Shown here piece after piece: positions 11,590 through 22,202 of a DNA stretch of 64,000 nt. The notes below the pieces were generated by a model. The model was not told the DNA's origin and ran no database searches. It worked only from the letters and a program-made list of their open reading frames with translations. Both the position numbers and the translations under genes were made by a program. Source of the DNA: Anaspis maculata (lineage: Eukaryota > Arthropoda > Insecta > Coleoptera > Scraptiidae); NCBI GenBank assembly GCA_949128115.1, contig OX421966.1, positions 58,959,416 through 59,023,415 on the forward strand, given 5' to 3'. Numbering within the stretch: the stretch's first letter is position 1; every line of letters starts with the position of its first letter.

Positions 11590-11945
11590 GGAGTAACTTA
11601 CTCCCTTAATTATTGATTTCTTGCTCATAAAAATCTATGACGCGCACAGTTCAAGGCCTGGGGCTTTTGGTACTTTGATCAGCATTGTTTGAGAGACACA
11701 TAGGTCAACGTTGAGACTTACAGTACTCTGAACTAAAGCCAGAGTTTTACCAGATTTGGCGGAACTTACTCATTTCTTGTTAAAAAAAATCTACATTACG
11801 CGCACACCTATCGAACCAGAGCTGTTAGTATGTTCTTCCATGTTCAGCATTGCTCAAAAGCCCTTTGGGCAAAATTTCATTTCAGGGTCAAACCCTAAAA
11901 TGCCTGGGCTATTATGGAAGATTTGAGCTAACCACTTTGGAGGCA
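11590..11945 (+). repeat. Diverged tandem duplication, about 170 bp unit
   Basis: The sequence around AACTTACT...TTTCTTG..AAAAATCTA...CGCGCAC recurs at 11592-11665 and 11763-11810, each followed by a related CAGCATTG block (11680 and 11846). It lies directly upstream of the small membrane-protein gene. An upstream non-coding exon for that gene could lie here but cannot be placed. Confidence 0.45.
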
Positions 11946-12124
11946 CAATCAAACCACTCTCCACAATCGAGTTATTCCAAGTTCTCTGACCCAACAACTA
12001 ATTTACTGTGCAATCTAACTTTCAAAAAACTTCGAACTGTTTAGCTAAACCACTCCAATTATTACTATAGAACTTATTCAACACATTGTAATATAATAAT
12101 TTTAGGGCTCTGTTGAACCAGTCT

Positions 12125-12584
12125 ATGTATACTCTAACCCCACCTATTGTGATAGAGGATCCCACTGAATGGTCTTCGTTTGACACAATTTGTTATGCCA
12201 TTCTGGCATGCCTAGTCATAACTATCATCTTCCTATGTTTCAAAACTTGCTTCACATTCTGTTATGCCAAATGCAAGCGACACAAATCAAGGTAAAAACG
12301 TCTTTGCAATAAACAAAATTTCAAATTGAAAGTTGCTAGGTCTAGAACGAATCAAATTATGTACATATTTACTTGGCTAATTTAGTGCTTACAACTGATA
12401 ATTCAAAGAACTCAATTAGAAATTTTGTTAAACACATTGTTCTAGTAGTAAGTAATTAATATAATTATCCTATGTTTCAAGAAATAGGAAAAAGAACCAT
12501 AATTACGAGCTACTGGACGAACACTCCGATTCTGAATCAGAGGACCGATTTGACGTGAGGAATAATAAGGAGACGCCGGTGTAG
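12125..12584 (+). CDS. Small single-pass, cysteine-rich membrane protein (two coding exons)
   Basis: Exon 1 is 12125-12291 and exon 2 is 12488-12584. The intron has GT (12292) and AG (12486-12487) borders and joins in frame, giving 87 residues. The ATG at 12125 is the first in frame; an acceptor-like TTTTAG at 12100-12105 keeps the frame open upstream, so a further 5' exon is possible. Residues 1-20 are a short leader with PPIVIEDPTEW; residues 21-39 are a hydrophobic membrane span; six cysteines follow at 23, 29, 38, 42, 46 and 50; then a basic KCKRHKSRKK stretch and an acidic tail with YELLDEHSDSESED. The positive-inside rule would put the C-terminus in the cytosol. YELL fits a YxxPhi sorting motif, but that is only a guess. 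I do not recognise the family. AATAAA lies 45 bp past the stop (12629). It faces RpL38 tail to tail. Confidence 0.8.
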
Positions 12585-12621
12585 GTTTTCGTAGAGAAAT
12601 GCCTGGATGTTACGTCAAGAA

Positions 12622-12634
12622 TTTATTGAATAAA
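12622..12634. terminator. Shared bidirectional polyadenylation signal
   Basis: TTTATTGAATAAA holds AATAAA on both strands. The + copy (12629-12634) serves the membrane-protein gene, and the - copy (12627 to 12622) lies 13 bp past the RpL38 stop. The two stop codons are only 55 bp apart, so the mature 3' ends should overlap or nearly touch. Confidence 0.7.
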
Positions 12635-12639
12635 AAACT

Positions 12640-13113
12640 TCATTTTACTTCTTTCACTTGTAAACCTGAAAGTTGAAAATACAGTCAATAAATTGTTCAA
12701 TGAAATATAAACTAGTATGAATTACCTGGAGGAAGCGATTGCTTCAGCTTCTCGGCCTTTTCCTTGTCAGTGATGACGAGGGTGTACAGGAACCGAGAGC
12801 AACGGACCTTGAACTTGGTGTTCTCCGGATTCTTCTTTATCTTAACAGCTGAAAATAGCGCAATGCGTTAAAAATTGAATCCGGAAAAATGTTACAACAG
12901 CGACTTACATTTGGCGTCCTTTCGCCTCGCGGTCAGGAGAAAATCCTTGATTTCGTGCAGTTCACGGGGCTGTAAAAGTGTGGTTAAGTTTAGATTTGCA
13001 TGTCAAGCTTTTCTTGCAAAAACGCTCCTGAAATCTCTTCAAATAGAAGATTTGAGAAGAAACTGAAGCAGCATAGATGTTTTTCAAAGAAAGAACTGAA
13101 GCAAACTCACCAT
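12640..13113 (-). CDS. RpL38: Ribosomal protein eL38 (RpL38), four coding exons
   Basis: A component of the large cytosolic ribosomal subunit. Read on the - strand, the coding exons are 13113-13111 (ATG alone, followed by GTGAGT), 12969-12909, 12848-12726 and 12665-12640. All junctions are GT-AG. The joined frame is 3+61+123+26 bp, which is 70 codons plus stop, the usual eL38 length. Recognisable stretches are MPRE at the start, [49 protein letters not shown] and the C-terminal LQVKEVK. The codon for Ser after DAK is split across an intron, as is the Gly before LQVKEVK. There are no disabling changes, so this looks like the functional intron-bearing gene and not a processed copy. The 26-bp last exon and single-codon first coding exon are easily missed. 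It converges on the small membrane-protein gene. Confidence 0.96.
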
Positions 13114-13338
13114 TTTCGTTGATTTGATGACACTAACCTGAAAAGTACAAAATATTGTAAATTAATATTTTGAAGAATTGGTGTTAAATTTATGGTGGGA
13201 ATGCAGAAGGAGGTGTAGCTTATGAGATTTCATTGATTCAAGTTGAAAATAATTAAAGATGATTGAGATATTTTCAAGAAAAGGAAAAAGTTGCAGCGAG
13301 CTTACCTTGCGTCAAGAACGTCAACGAGAAGAGAAGTG
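13111..13338 (-). promoter_or_regulatory. RpL38: RpL38 5' UTR exons with TOP-like start
   Basis: A second non-coding boundary lies upstream of the ATG exon (13137-13111): acceptor TACTTTTCAG then GTTAGTGTCATC. A first exon ends at 13306 before GTAAGC. Upstream of that donor the - strand reads ACACTTCTCTTCTCG, a pyrimidine-rich tract like the 5' terminal oligopyrimidine start of ribosomal-protein mRNAs. Transcription probably begins near 13336. TOP-dependent control is an inference from the family. Confidence 0.7.
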
Positions 13339-13503
13339 TAGGAATATTTGTTTTTGGATTCTAATGGTGGTAGCTCTGTAGCTGGGACATTTTTGACGTT
13401 GGTTCAAAAACTAAAGTACCCAAGCTCGAAGCGCTAAATTCGAACCGCGATGGTAGTTTCGCTCCTTTTGACTTGAAATTTTTAGAATCGATTTACCGAT
13501 CTA

Positions 13504-16462
13504 CAGGGTGTTCGGGTTTGGCTATTACAAACTTTGAAGGATGATTCCCCTTCAAAAATAAAGCCGAAAGAACAAAAAACTCATGGTTCCAAAATGCTTC
13601 CTTAAAAAGATACAGGGTGCTAAAGTTGACTTTTTCAATGGTTTTTTCACCGTAACTTTTGAACCGTTGAACCGATTCCAATCAAATTTCAACCAAAATT
13701 CAGTCTAATGAGTCTCCATCGAATAATGATACCACAATTCATCAAAAATTTCTGGGGGCGTAGATAATAGGGGACTGTCCCCTATTTCTGCCCCTATTTT
13801 CATCTACCTCAATTATTTTTTGAAATTGTTGATATTTTCGGATTCTACGTTCAATTTAAAAGAAAAAGTTACTCTTGCAAAATTTTGATTAGAAGCTTCA
13901 TTCCCGAGATATTTGACTCTGAAACTTTGGAAAACGCCTCGAAATCGCGACTTTTAAAGGCCTAAAAATAAAATCCCAGAAAACTCATGATTCCTCAACT
14001 GGAATAAGTTTTCTAGGTCGCTTAGGTTGATTTACTGCCATTTTCGGCTAAGAAACGAGGCGTTTTCAGAGAAAAATAATTTGGGCTCTGGAAAGTGGCG
14101 ATTTCGAGATGTTTTCCAAAGTTTAAAAACCAAATATCTTGGAAACGAAGCCTCTAATCAAAGGCCCGCACACAATACACTGAAAATGGCTTTCGGTTAA
14201 AATCGCTAATTTTTTGATATTTTGCAGTTCATGTCATGCTGATCAAAGATTGATAAGTCAAAAACTTCTGTAAATTACCGTTTGCTGGGAAAAAAATTCG
14301 AAAGTTGAAAAAATGGGAAATTTTCAAAATTTATCCGGTCATGTTTTCAGAGAAATCCTTCAAGGGGAAGGGGTAGAATAGTTTTAACTACTGCGCAGCA
14401 ACCTGTAGTCTTAATTTTCATTTTCAACCTGTCACGGTTGACAGGTGACATGAATGATATATTTTTCTGACATTTTCAATATTTTCATGTGAAAATGAAA
14501 TCATGTACATTTTTTTTTACATCCAGTAAGATGATTTTCGACCTGTCATACCCAGTTTAGCAGTTCGGCCTTGACGTCATGTAAAAGAACAGTTTTTTGG
14601 AAAAAATCTTTCACCTGTTTTTTCAGTTCTTACAAAAAAAAACCTGAAACTCACTAATAAAAAGAAATCAAGTTATATTTATGTATATCAATGATTCTGT
14701 CAAGGTCTTTTCGGTCTTGCGGTGTTATATGTTTCTTATCTTATGTGTCAGTTGGCGCAAGATTTTAATAAATGTGAACCAATAAAATATTTCTCAGACA
14801 ATTCATATTTCATATTTCTCATATTTCAATGAAACGTGAGGACAATTGTCCTTCGGCTGTTCTTATCTTCCATCTCGTCGCCAATGTCCTTCCACCGTCT
14901 GTGTCAATACTAATCTATAAATAGATAATATGCAAACCCACTACAGAGAGAAATGATCAATGAGACACACATCGCTAGACAGAAATATCTTTTGACTTGG
15001 TGATAAGCTAAGGTAATAAGTTATGACAGGATCTATCGGACGAACTTTCAAGAGCAGGGCCGGTCCGAAAGGGGGGTGTGGGGGGTGTAACCCCCCCCCC
15101 CCAGTCGCGAACATCCAGTCGGCAAAATCAAGCTCAGTCGGCAAAATCAAGATGAAGTGAAATATTGTTCCTGAAACTATTTGAAAAAAAAGGTGCCTAA
15201 CTATCACGCATAATGCACCAGGAACTTTGTTCATTATATAAAATTAAATTGCATTAAATATCTTACACTTGAAGTCAAAAGATATTACTGTCTAGATGTG
15301 TGTCTCATTGATCATTTCTCTCTGTAGTGGGTTTGCATATTATCTATTTATAGATTAGTATTGACACAGACGGTGGAAGGACATTGGCAACGAGATGGAA
15401 GATAAGAACAGCCGAAGGACAATTGTCCTCACGTTTCATTGAAATTGTCTGAGAGATATTTTATTGGTTGACATTTATCGAAATCTTGCGCCAACTGACA
15501 CATAAGATAAGAAACATAACACCGCAATACCGAAAAGACCTTGACAGAAGCATTGATATACATAAATATAACTTGATTTAATTTTATTAGTGAGTTTCAG
15601 TTTTTTTTTTGTAAGATCTGAAAAAAAAACAGGCAAAAGATTTTTTCCAAAAAACTGTTCTTTTACATGACGTCAAGCCCGAACTGCTGAACTGAGTATG
15701 ACATAGGTCCAAAAATCATCTTACTGGATGTGAAAAAAATGTACATGATTTCATTTTCACATGAAAATATTGAAAATGTCAGAAAAACATATCATTCATG
15801 TCACCTGTCAACCGCGACAGGTTGAAAATGAAAATTAAGACTACAGGTTGCTGCGCAGTAGTCAAAATCATTCTACCCCTTGAAGGATTTCTCTGAAAAG
15901 ATGACCGGAGAAATGTTGAAAATTTTACATTTTTCCAACTTTTGAATTTTTTTCCCCGCAAACGGTAATTTACAGAGGTTTTTGACTTATCAATCTTTGA
16001 TCAGCATGACATGAACTACAAAATATCAAAAAATTAGCGATTTTAACCGAAAGCCATTTTCAGTGCATTGTGTGCGGGGTCCTTTTCCAAGAGTAACTTT
16101 TTCTTTTAAATTTAACATAGAATTCGAAAATATCATTAAATTCAAAAAATAATTAAGGGAGATAAAAATAGGGGCAAAAATAGGGGACAGTCCCCTATTA
16201 TCCACGCCCCCAGGAATCTTTGATGAATTGTGGTATTATTATTCGATGGAGACTCAGTTGATTAAACTTTGGTTGAAATTTGATCAAAATCGGTTCAACG
16301 GTCAAAAAGTTACGGTGAAAAAACGATTAAAAAAAGTTAACTTCAACACCCTGTATCTTTTTGAGGAAGCATTTTAGGACCATGAGTTTTTTGTTCTTTC
16401 GGCTTTATTTTTGAAGGGGAATCATCCCTCAAAGTTTGTAATAGCCAAACCCGAACACCCTG
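13504..16462. mobile_element. Nested palindrome B2 (about 3 kb)
   Basis: The outer ends are CAGGGTGTTCGGGTTTGG and its reverse complement, flanked by TA. At the exact centre of this outer palindrome (13504-13610 paired with 16356-16462) lies a second CAGGGTG-ended palindrome, 13613-16353, again with TA on both sides. Its arms, to about 15010 and from about 15265, match over more than 1 kb. The left arm alone carries an extra internal inverted repeat of about 300 bp (13870-14165, family B core). A C-rich run at 15080-15102 lies in the central spacer. No transposase is recognisable; short open frames in the arms are mirror-image duplicates. Confidence 0.75.
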
Positions 16463-16691
16463 TATATACCTTTTGAACCGTTCAGTTGAATGGAAACAAC
16501 CACTGAAATCCATGCAATACCCCTCGTCTATGGCTATACCACAAGAAATATTCTACGTTTCCCATGGTTTCAGATGGGAATCAGTGGATTCACAAGGGAC
16601 AGTTCAAGAAAATCAATGGAATCAAGGGGAAATCCTCACACTTTCTATATTCTATCTACAGGGTCTTTCTGTATTCTATTTTTATTATCTA

Positions 16692-17443
16692 CAGGGTGTT
16701 GGTGCTGATCATCAGTTTTAATCGAGCAAAATTCAATGGTGGAAGACTCATCCTAAACAGGTGGTCCGACTTTTATGTCATTAAATTCAAGGATCGATAG
16801 AGAATGAAAAATGAAGGGGACTTTCTACAGAAAACATCATATGAAAACATATTTGAGAAATGCCTAATAACAGAGATACAGCCCTTCAAAGTTGGAAATG
16901 AATAATCGTTTTTTCCGCATAACTTTCAAACCGTTTAACCGATTTGATTCAAAATAGAACCAAAGGTTTACTGAAATTATCCCCTGTCGAACAAGCATAA
17001 CATGTTCCATAAAAAAGTTTCAGGGGCGTAGACATTGAGGGGTGTCCCGCCCACTTCCCCACCCCCTCTCTTTTTTTCACTCCCTAGTTATTTTTGGAAA
17101 CTGTTTATAATTTTGAATTAAACGTTCAATTTTGAAGAAAAAATCACTCTTGCAAAATTTTGATTAGAGGTTTTGTTTGAGAGATATTTAGGATTGAAGG
17201 TTTGGAAAACATCTCAAAAGCACAACTTAATTTCAAAGGTCTAAAAATTGAAATCCATAAAAAACTCATGATTTCTCAGGTGAAATAGGTTTTCTAAAAT
17301 TTCAAAGTTGATAAACCACCATTTTTTCCCAAACACGAGAAATTTTCAGGAAAAAAACAATTTGGGCTCTGGAAAGTGGTGATTTAAATTCGGGATGTTT
17401 ACCAAAGTTTCGAACTCAAATATCTCTTAAACAAAGCCTCTAA
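16692..17443. mobile_element. Palindrome family B, truncated copy (B3)
   Basis: It begins CAGGGTGTTGG after TA; a degenerate CAGGGTC lies at 16660. The family B core follows: AACCGTTTAACCGATTTGAT, the GGGGCGTAGACATTGAGG stretch, TTCAATTTTGAAGAAAAA and CTCTTGCAAAATTTTGATTAGAGG, and then the mirrored half ending GCCTCTAATCA at 17442. The outer right end is missing because palindrome D abuts here. Confidence 0.55.
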
Positions 17444-17487
17444 TCAAATGATGATAGGCAAACCACTTTGCAGGATTACGACTGAGA

Positions 17488-17627
17488 CTAAAATGGCGCC
17501 CCTTTTTCAAAATGGCGGATATTATCTAGGGGCAGAAGGCAGAAGAAGGTATCAATTCTGCCATTGTTTCTTCTGCCTTCTGCCCCTAGATAATATCCGC
17601 CATTTTGAAAAAGGGGCGCCATTTTAG
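17488..17627. repeat. Near-perfect hairpin in palindrome D
   Basis: Arms of about 65 bp begin CTAAAATGGCGCCCCTTTTT and end with its reverse complement around a short loop (about 17550-17565). The right D arm has only a single corresponding half (21520-21570). Confidence 0.7.
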
Positions 17628-17638
17628 TGTCCAGCTTA

Positions 17639-17770
17639 CGCCGGGTTGCTCACTTCGAGTTTTACTTTAAACCCGGTTTGGTTACGATGGAAATAATTAA
17701 TTGTTGCAACAATTAAATCTATGGCAACCAAACCAAGTTTAAAGTTAAAGTCGAAGTGAGCAACCCGGCG
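17639..17770. mobile_element. 132-bp MITE with TTA target duplication
   Basis: The ends are CGCCGGGTTGCTCACTTCGA and its reverse complement. TTA flanks both sides (17636-17638 and 17771-17773). The opposite arm of palindrome D reads, in the same sense, GTCCAGCTTAGTAAAAAT with a single TTA, i.e. the empty site. A 3-bp TTA/TAA duplication is typical of PIF/Harbinger-type elements, which is an inference. Confidence 0.85.
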
Positions 17771-18049
17771 TTAGTAAAAATAAATGAGGCTATGCTATGT
17801 CTCAACGTGGGATATCGAAGACTATGAAAAAGAATGGTGGAACATTGACATCTACCGCAGGCATATTAGGTGGAGGCGCCAATATGAATTTAGTACGGTC
17901 ATAAGAAAATTGCTGTAACATTTTCATTTTTCAACGGATTTCAACACAAGATCGACATCTCATTTTGTGGAAAAATAAATTCTCCTTGTTGTCTTGTACC
18001 TTCTATTGAAGAAAAAAAAACATCCAGGAATATGTTGAAAAAAAATATA

Positions 18050-18963
18050 CCGTCCGTTTTTTTTTCTAGGCCCCAGCGCGTAGCGCCTTTGTTATGGGTT
18101 CTACACCCAACATATTATATATATTTGAAATCAGAAAAACAAAATCTTTCGATTGAGGGTATGTCAAATTATTTTTGACAGATGTCATTTTTTGACAATT
18201 GACAGAATAATACTTGTGATACATCATTTTGAAGCCCATTGAATTCTGAGGAGAATTGTGTCTTTATTTTTGGAATAGGATGTCTTTCACAGTTTCTAGA
18301 GGTCTTCAAAGAGGAAAAATTGTTAAAATTCAGAAATACTCAATAAGTACGTAAGTAGGCAAAACAGGTATTTTTAATAATAACTAATGATCATATTCAA
18401 TAAATAATCACAATGAAACGGAAAATGTCCTGAAGAAGTTACTCGAAATGACCGTCTCCTTGTTCCTTGAATGAGAGATTCAACGACCGGTGAATTGGAA
18501 CTGCCAGCCCAACGCGATAGTATCCGAGGTGGCCAGGTATGACCCCTCTCGATTTTTTTTATGAGCCTATCTGAAAGATTAGGTGTTTATAGAATCTACC
18601 GCTAATTTGGACGATTTAAAATCAGAATATCATCATCAGTTGATATTGAAAATACCTATTAATTATTGAGTCGGTATTTCTGAATTTTAACAATTTTTCC
18701 TATTCAAAAACCTCCAGAAGCTGTAAAAGATATCCTATTCTAGAAATGACAACACAGTTCTCCTAAGAATTTTATGGGCTTCAAAATGGTGTGTCACAAG
18801 TACTATTCCATCAATTGTCAAAAAATGACATGTGTCAAAAATAATTTGAGATACCATCAATCGAAAGATTTTGTTCTTCTGATTTCAAAAATATATAATA
18901 TGTTGGGTGTAAAACCCATAATAAAGGCGCTATAAGCTGGGGCCTAGAAAAAAAAACGGACGG
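18050..18963. mobile_element. Foldback element E, copy 1 (914 bp)
   Basis: The ends are CCGTCCGTTTTTT and its reverse complement, with TA (in TATA) on both sides. The inverted arms are about 310 bp around a unique centre of about 300 bp. Copy 2 at 27764-28678 has nearly the same length (915 bp) and the same arms and centre. The arms contain TTGACAGATGTCATTTTTTGACA. It sits in the left arm of palindrome D; the right arm shows uninterrupted A-rich sequence there. The element has no coding capacity, and open frames crossing its border are artefacts. Confidence 0.85.
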
Positions 18964-19093
18964 TATAGTTTGAAAAAAAAAAGATTTGATATATCTTTCC
19001 ATTTTCATGAAATTTGCACTATTTGTAGACTTTGATGTGCCTTTTCTAAATTTGCACTTTCCCGATTTATATATTTTCGCAGCGTGTGCCGCC

Positions 19094-20428
19094 CAGTGAT
19101 GTAAAATACCCGGGTTTTTGTATTTTGGGTAAATATAATCAATTTCACGGCTATCTGCATTAGAGCAAGCTATGGAAAAAATATTTTTTGTTGGTAGGAA
19201 TGAGTAGGAATCCATAACCGTCGTCGCAGAAGGTTTGTGTAAATGTGGTAAGTGAAAAGGTTAGGTTTTGTGGCAGATGTCACCCGTCGCGCGGTGTGAT
19301 GCACGTCAAGTCAAAAGGTTTAGTTTATTTGGGGAAAACAGATAAAGGCGTGTTTCTCGGAGTGTAAATTTGCTGGACACCGTCTTCACGAGTTGGGGAC
19401 TCTTTGCTTGTGCTTTGGTAGTGGCGGCCAGTGAGCCAGTGCATAAAATGACGCCAAAGGAAGTCAGCGGCAGCACTAAAGGGAAGTAGGACTGATAGTA
19501 GTAGGAAGTACTACGTGCTCTACAACACTAAAACAGCATACAAGCCAGAAGAAGATGAAGAAGGGAATACATACATGAAATGGTCAATAATTTCATGTTG
19601 AGAAGATCTTCCAACACAGAGTGCACTCACGCGTCGTGTCTCGACTGCCTTGTCTTGTACAGTGCAACTCCATAAATCAATGTCCATGGAAGCGAATTTT
19701 CTCAACCTCACTGGAGCCACTGGACAGGCATTTTCATTAAATTTTCTTCCCTTTAGTGCTGCCGCTGACTTCCTTTGGCGTCATTTCATACACTGGCTCA
19801 CTGGCCGCCACTACCAGAGCACTAGCAAAGAGCCACCAACCCGTGGAGACAGTGTCCAACAAATTTACACTCCGAGGAACACGCTTTTATCTGTTTTCCC
19901 CAATAAAACTAAACATTTTGACTTGACGTGCATCACACCGCGCGACGGGTGACATCTGCCACAATACCTAACCTTTTCACATACCACATTTACACAAACT
20001 ATCTGCGACGACGGTTATGGATTCCTACTCATTCCTACCAACAAAAAATATTTTTTCCATAGCTTGCTCTAATGCAGATAGCCGTGAAATTGATTATACC
20101 GGGTATTTACCCAAAATCGGGTTTCTAATAGGGTATCTATTTTCAATAATTGTTATTAACAATTGGAGAAACAACAACAAACAAATAATGATTTTTGCTC
20201 ACAGCAGCAAAATAATAATAAGTGCTTTGGAGACGTTTATAAAGCTTTGGAGCTTGGAAAAAGAGATCATTTAATCTTTAACCGTCAACACCGTCAACCG
20301 AGCTGTCAACAGTGTCAACTTTTCTGTCAAACTTGGTAGGGTGGGTAAATATCGCTCGGGAAAATACCGGGTAAATACCCGATTTATATTTACCTACCTA
20401 CCCGGTAAATACCCGACTCACATCACTG
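19094..20428. mobile_element. hAT non-autonomous element with 8-bp target duplication
   Basis: The ends are CAGTGATGT and ACATCACTG, flanked by identical 8-bp copies of GTGCCGCC (19086-19093 and 20429-20436). An 8-bp duplication and CAG...CTG ends define the hAT superfamily. Subterminal GGGTAAAT/ATTTACCC runs are repeated at both ends. Its interior holds foldback F1. Without F1 it is about 370 bp, so it is a MITE. Confidence 0.9.
19136..20096 (-). mobile_element. Foldback element F, copy 1 (F1)
   Basis: The ends are TAATCAATTTCACGG and its reverse complement, with TA on both sides (19134-19135 and 20097-20098). The inverted arms are about 340 bp. The loop carries an open frame on the - strand (19720-19520) encoding VRLRKFASMDIDLWSC... 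through ...SSSSGLYAVLVL, closely matching the + strand frame of F3 at 62349-62612. F1 is thus inserted in opposite orientation to F3. F1 is nested inside the hAT element at 19094. Confidence 0.85.
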
Positions 20429-20779
20429 GTGCCGCCATATTGGAAAAATGATAGCTGAAAAAAAAGGTTTTTGACAATATCCTAATTTCAGTCCATGTAA
20501 CAATTAAAGGTTCATATACATATATGAAAGCACATTCAATCCTTCGCAGTTTGACATCTGAACCAGCTTTGTGCGACCCGCGGTTCTTGAGCTAGACCTT
20601 CTGGAAGTATCAATTTTCGGTGCCAAAAGAATGAAAATCACCTCTTGGGGCTGTGCCAGGTTCACCAATGTTCATGGTTTGTGATGAATGACGACGCATG
20701 ATTGATGGGTAACTTGATTTTGACATGGCGGTGATCCAGTTGTGGAGCCAGGTAGACGCGGTAACTTTTTAATACCGAC

Positions 20780-20915
20780 AATCCACCTTTCCCATGATGG
20801 AAATCACTTGTGCGCATACCTGTGAGCACATACTCCCGCTAGTACAAACGGCTACTACAGACCTCTAGTTCTGGGTTCACAGGTATGCGCGAAACTCCCG
20901 TGGGAAAGGTGGATT
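20780..20915. mobile_element. 136-bp MITE in the spacer of palindrome D
   Basis: AATCCACCTTTCCCA at the left pairs with TGGGAAAGGTGGATT at the right, and GCGCATACCTGTGA pairs with TCACAGGTATGCGC further in. Confidence 0.75.
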
Positions 20916-21671
20916 GATACTTCCGAAAGCTCTAGCTCAAGAACCCCGAGTCGCACAGAAATGGTTCACGTGTCAAATTGTGGAGGGTCTAATGTTCTTT
21001 TATATGTATATGTATATGAACGTCTCAATCTCGAATTGACTAAAATTTAGTTATTGCAAAAACCGAGGCAAAAACTTCTTCTCAAATATCATTTTTTCAT
21101 TATGGCGTCGCGCGCTGCGAAGATATAAATCGAAAAAGTCCAAATTTAGAAAGAGCACATTAAAATCTACAAATAAGACAATTTCCATGAAAATGAAAGA
21201 ATATTTGAATTCTTTCTTTTTCAATTTTTTTTTCCAACATTTCTCAACGGTTTTTTTTTTATTGAAAGATGTAAAATATCAAGAAGAATTTACTTTTCTA
21301 CAAAATGAGATGTCTTGTGTTGAAATCCGTTGGAAAATGAAAATGTTACAGCAATTTTTTTATGACCGTACTAAATTCATTTTGGCGCCTTCACCAAATT
21401 TGCCTGCGGCAGATGTCAATGTTCCACCTTTTTTTTTCATAGTCTTCGATATCCCAGAAATCGATTATTGAGACACTTCCTCATTTATTTTTACTAAGCT
21501 GGACATCACTAGGGTATTTGATACCTTCTGCCCCTAAACAATATCCGCCATTTTGAAAAAAGGGCACCATTCAAATCCTAAGGGACGAAAAAAAAGCACT
21601 GCAGGTCAAATCCATTATTTAGGTCTCATCAGTTACGATCCTGCGAAGTGGTTTGCCTTAATCATGATTTG

Positions 21672-22202
21672 CAACTTGTTTTTTCCCATCACTTCCACAA
21701 GAAGTGGTCCACCCAAAAATTTCAGTCGCATTTAAAAGTGGCATAAAGTTCTTGAGTGAGCGAATTATTCGGAATCACTTTTTATTATCTGATTAGCTCA
21801 CGTATTAAACTACAACATATCGTGGGTCATTTTTGATCCAGGTGCTCCGTATTAGGTAATCATACAAAAATATAATTTTTATTATCATGTTAATCATGTG
21901 TTGTTGTTGTTATTGTTGTTACATTGTCGTTTTATTTATATCGTTTATTTTCACATTGCTATAAAATGTATATTTTCAAAACAATAAACTTTTATCTATC
22001 TATATCTATCTATTAATTATACAGGGGCGTTCAATCAGGTATGTAGGTCGGTACTCCAAAAATAGAAAAGTATCAGCAGCTCCCATTTCACAAAAAAATG
22101 GTTTTTGCGAGGTTTTTGGTTTTTTCAAAGTGTTTCAGAGGAGATGTTGTTCCCATACCTCGAGGTGGTTTTTCAAATTTTGAGTCTTATCTCCTCCAAA
22201 TA
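21672..22202 (+). other. AT-rich DNA with LINE-like tail, no gene
   Basis: A tail-like stretch, ACAATAAACTTTTATC followed by (TATC)n and (TCTA)n repeats at 21980-22020, resembles the 3' end of a truncated non-LTR element. A TTG-rich microsatellite lies at 21900-21930. No coding region is supported. Confidence 0.4.

Larger units (their letters stand above)
17444..21671. mobile_element. Palindrome D (4.2 kb) with five nested insertions
   Basis: GGCAAACCACTTTGCAGGAT at the left pairs with ATCCTGCGAAGTGGTTTGCC at the right. The pairing continues inward through AAATGAGG, GATATCGAAGACTATG, GTACGGTCATAA..AATTGCTGTAACATTTTCATTTT and CGATTTATAT to TTCTTGAGCTAGA near 20590 and its partner near 20935. 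The left arm is lengthened by insertions at 17488-17627, 17639-17770, 18050-18963 and 19094-20428; the right arm lacks them and shows the uninterrupted sequence. The central spacer holds a fifth small element at 20780-20915. No transposase is visible. Confidence 0.75.

Noticed and set aside
12875..13066. Open frame on the + strand within RpL38
   Set aside because: Antisense to RpL38 exon 3 and its introns.
15075..15105. C-rich and G-rich tracts as a possible G-quadruplex switch
   Set aside because: Homopolymer runs occur at several element centres here and nothing links them to a gene.
18835..19215. 126-codon open frame on the minus strand
   Set aside because: It runs across the E1, palindrome D, hAT and F1 boundaries, so it cannot be an ancestral gene.
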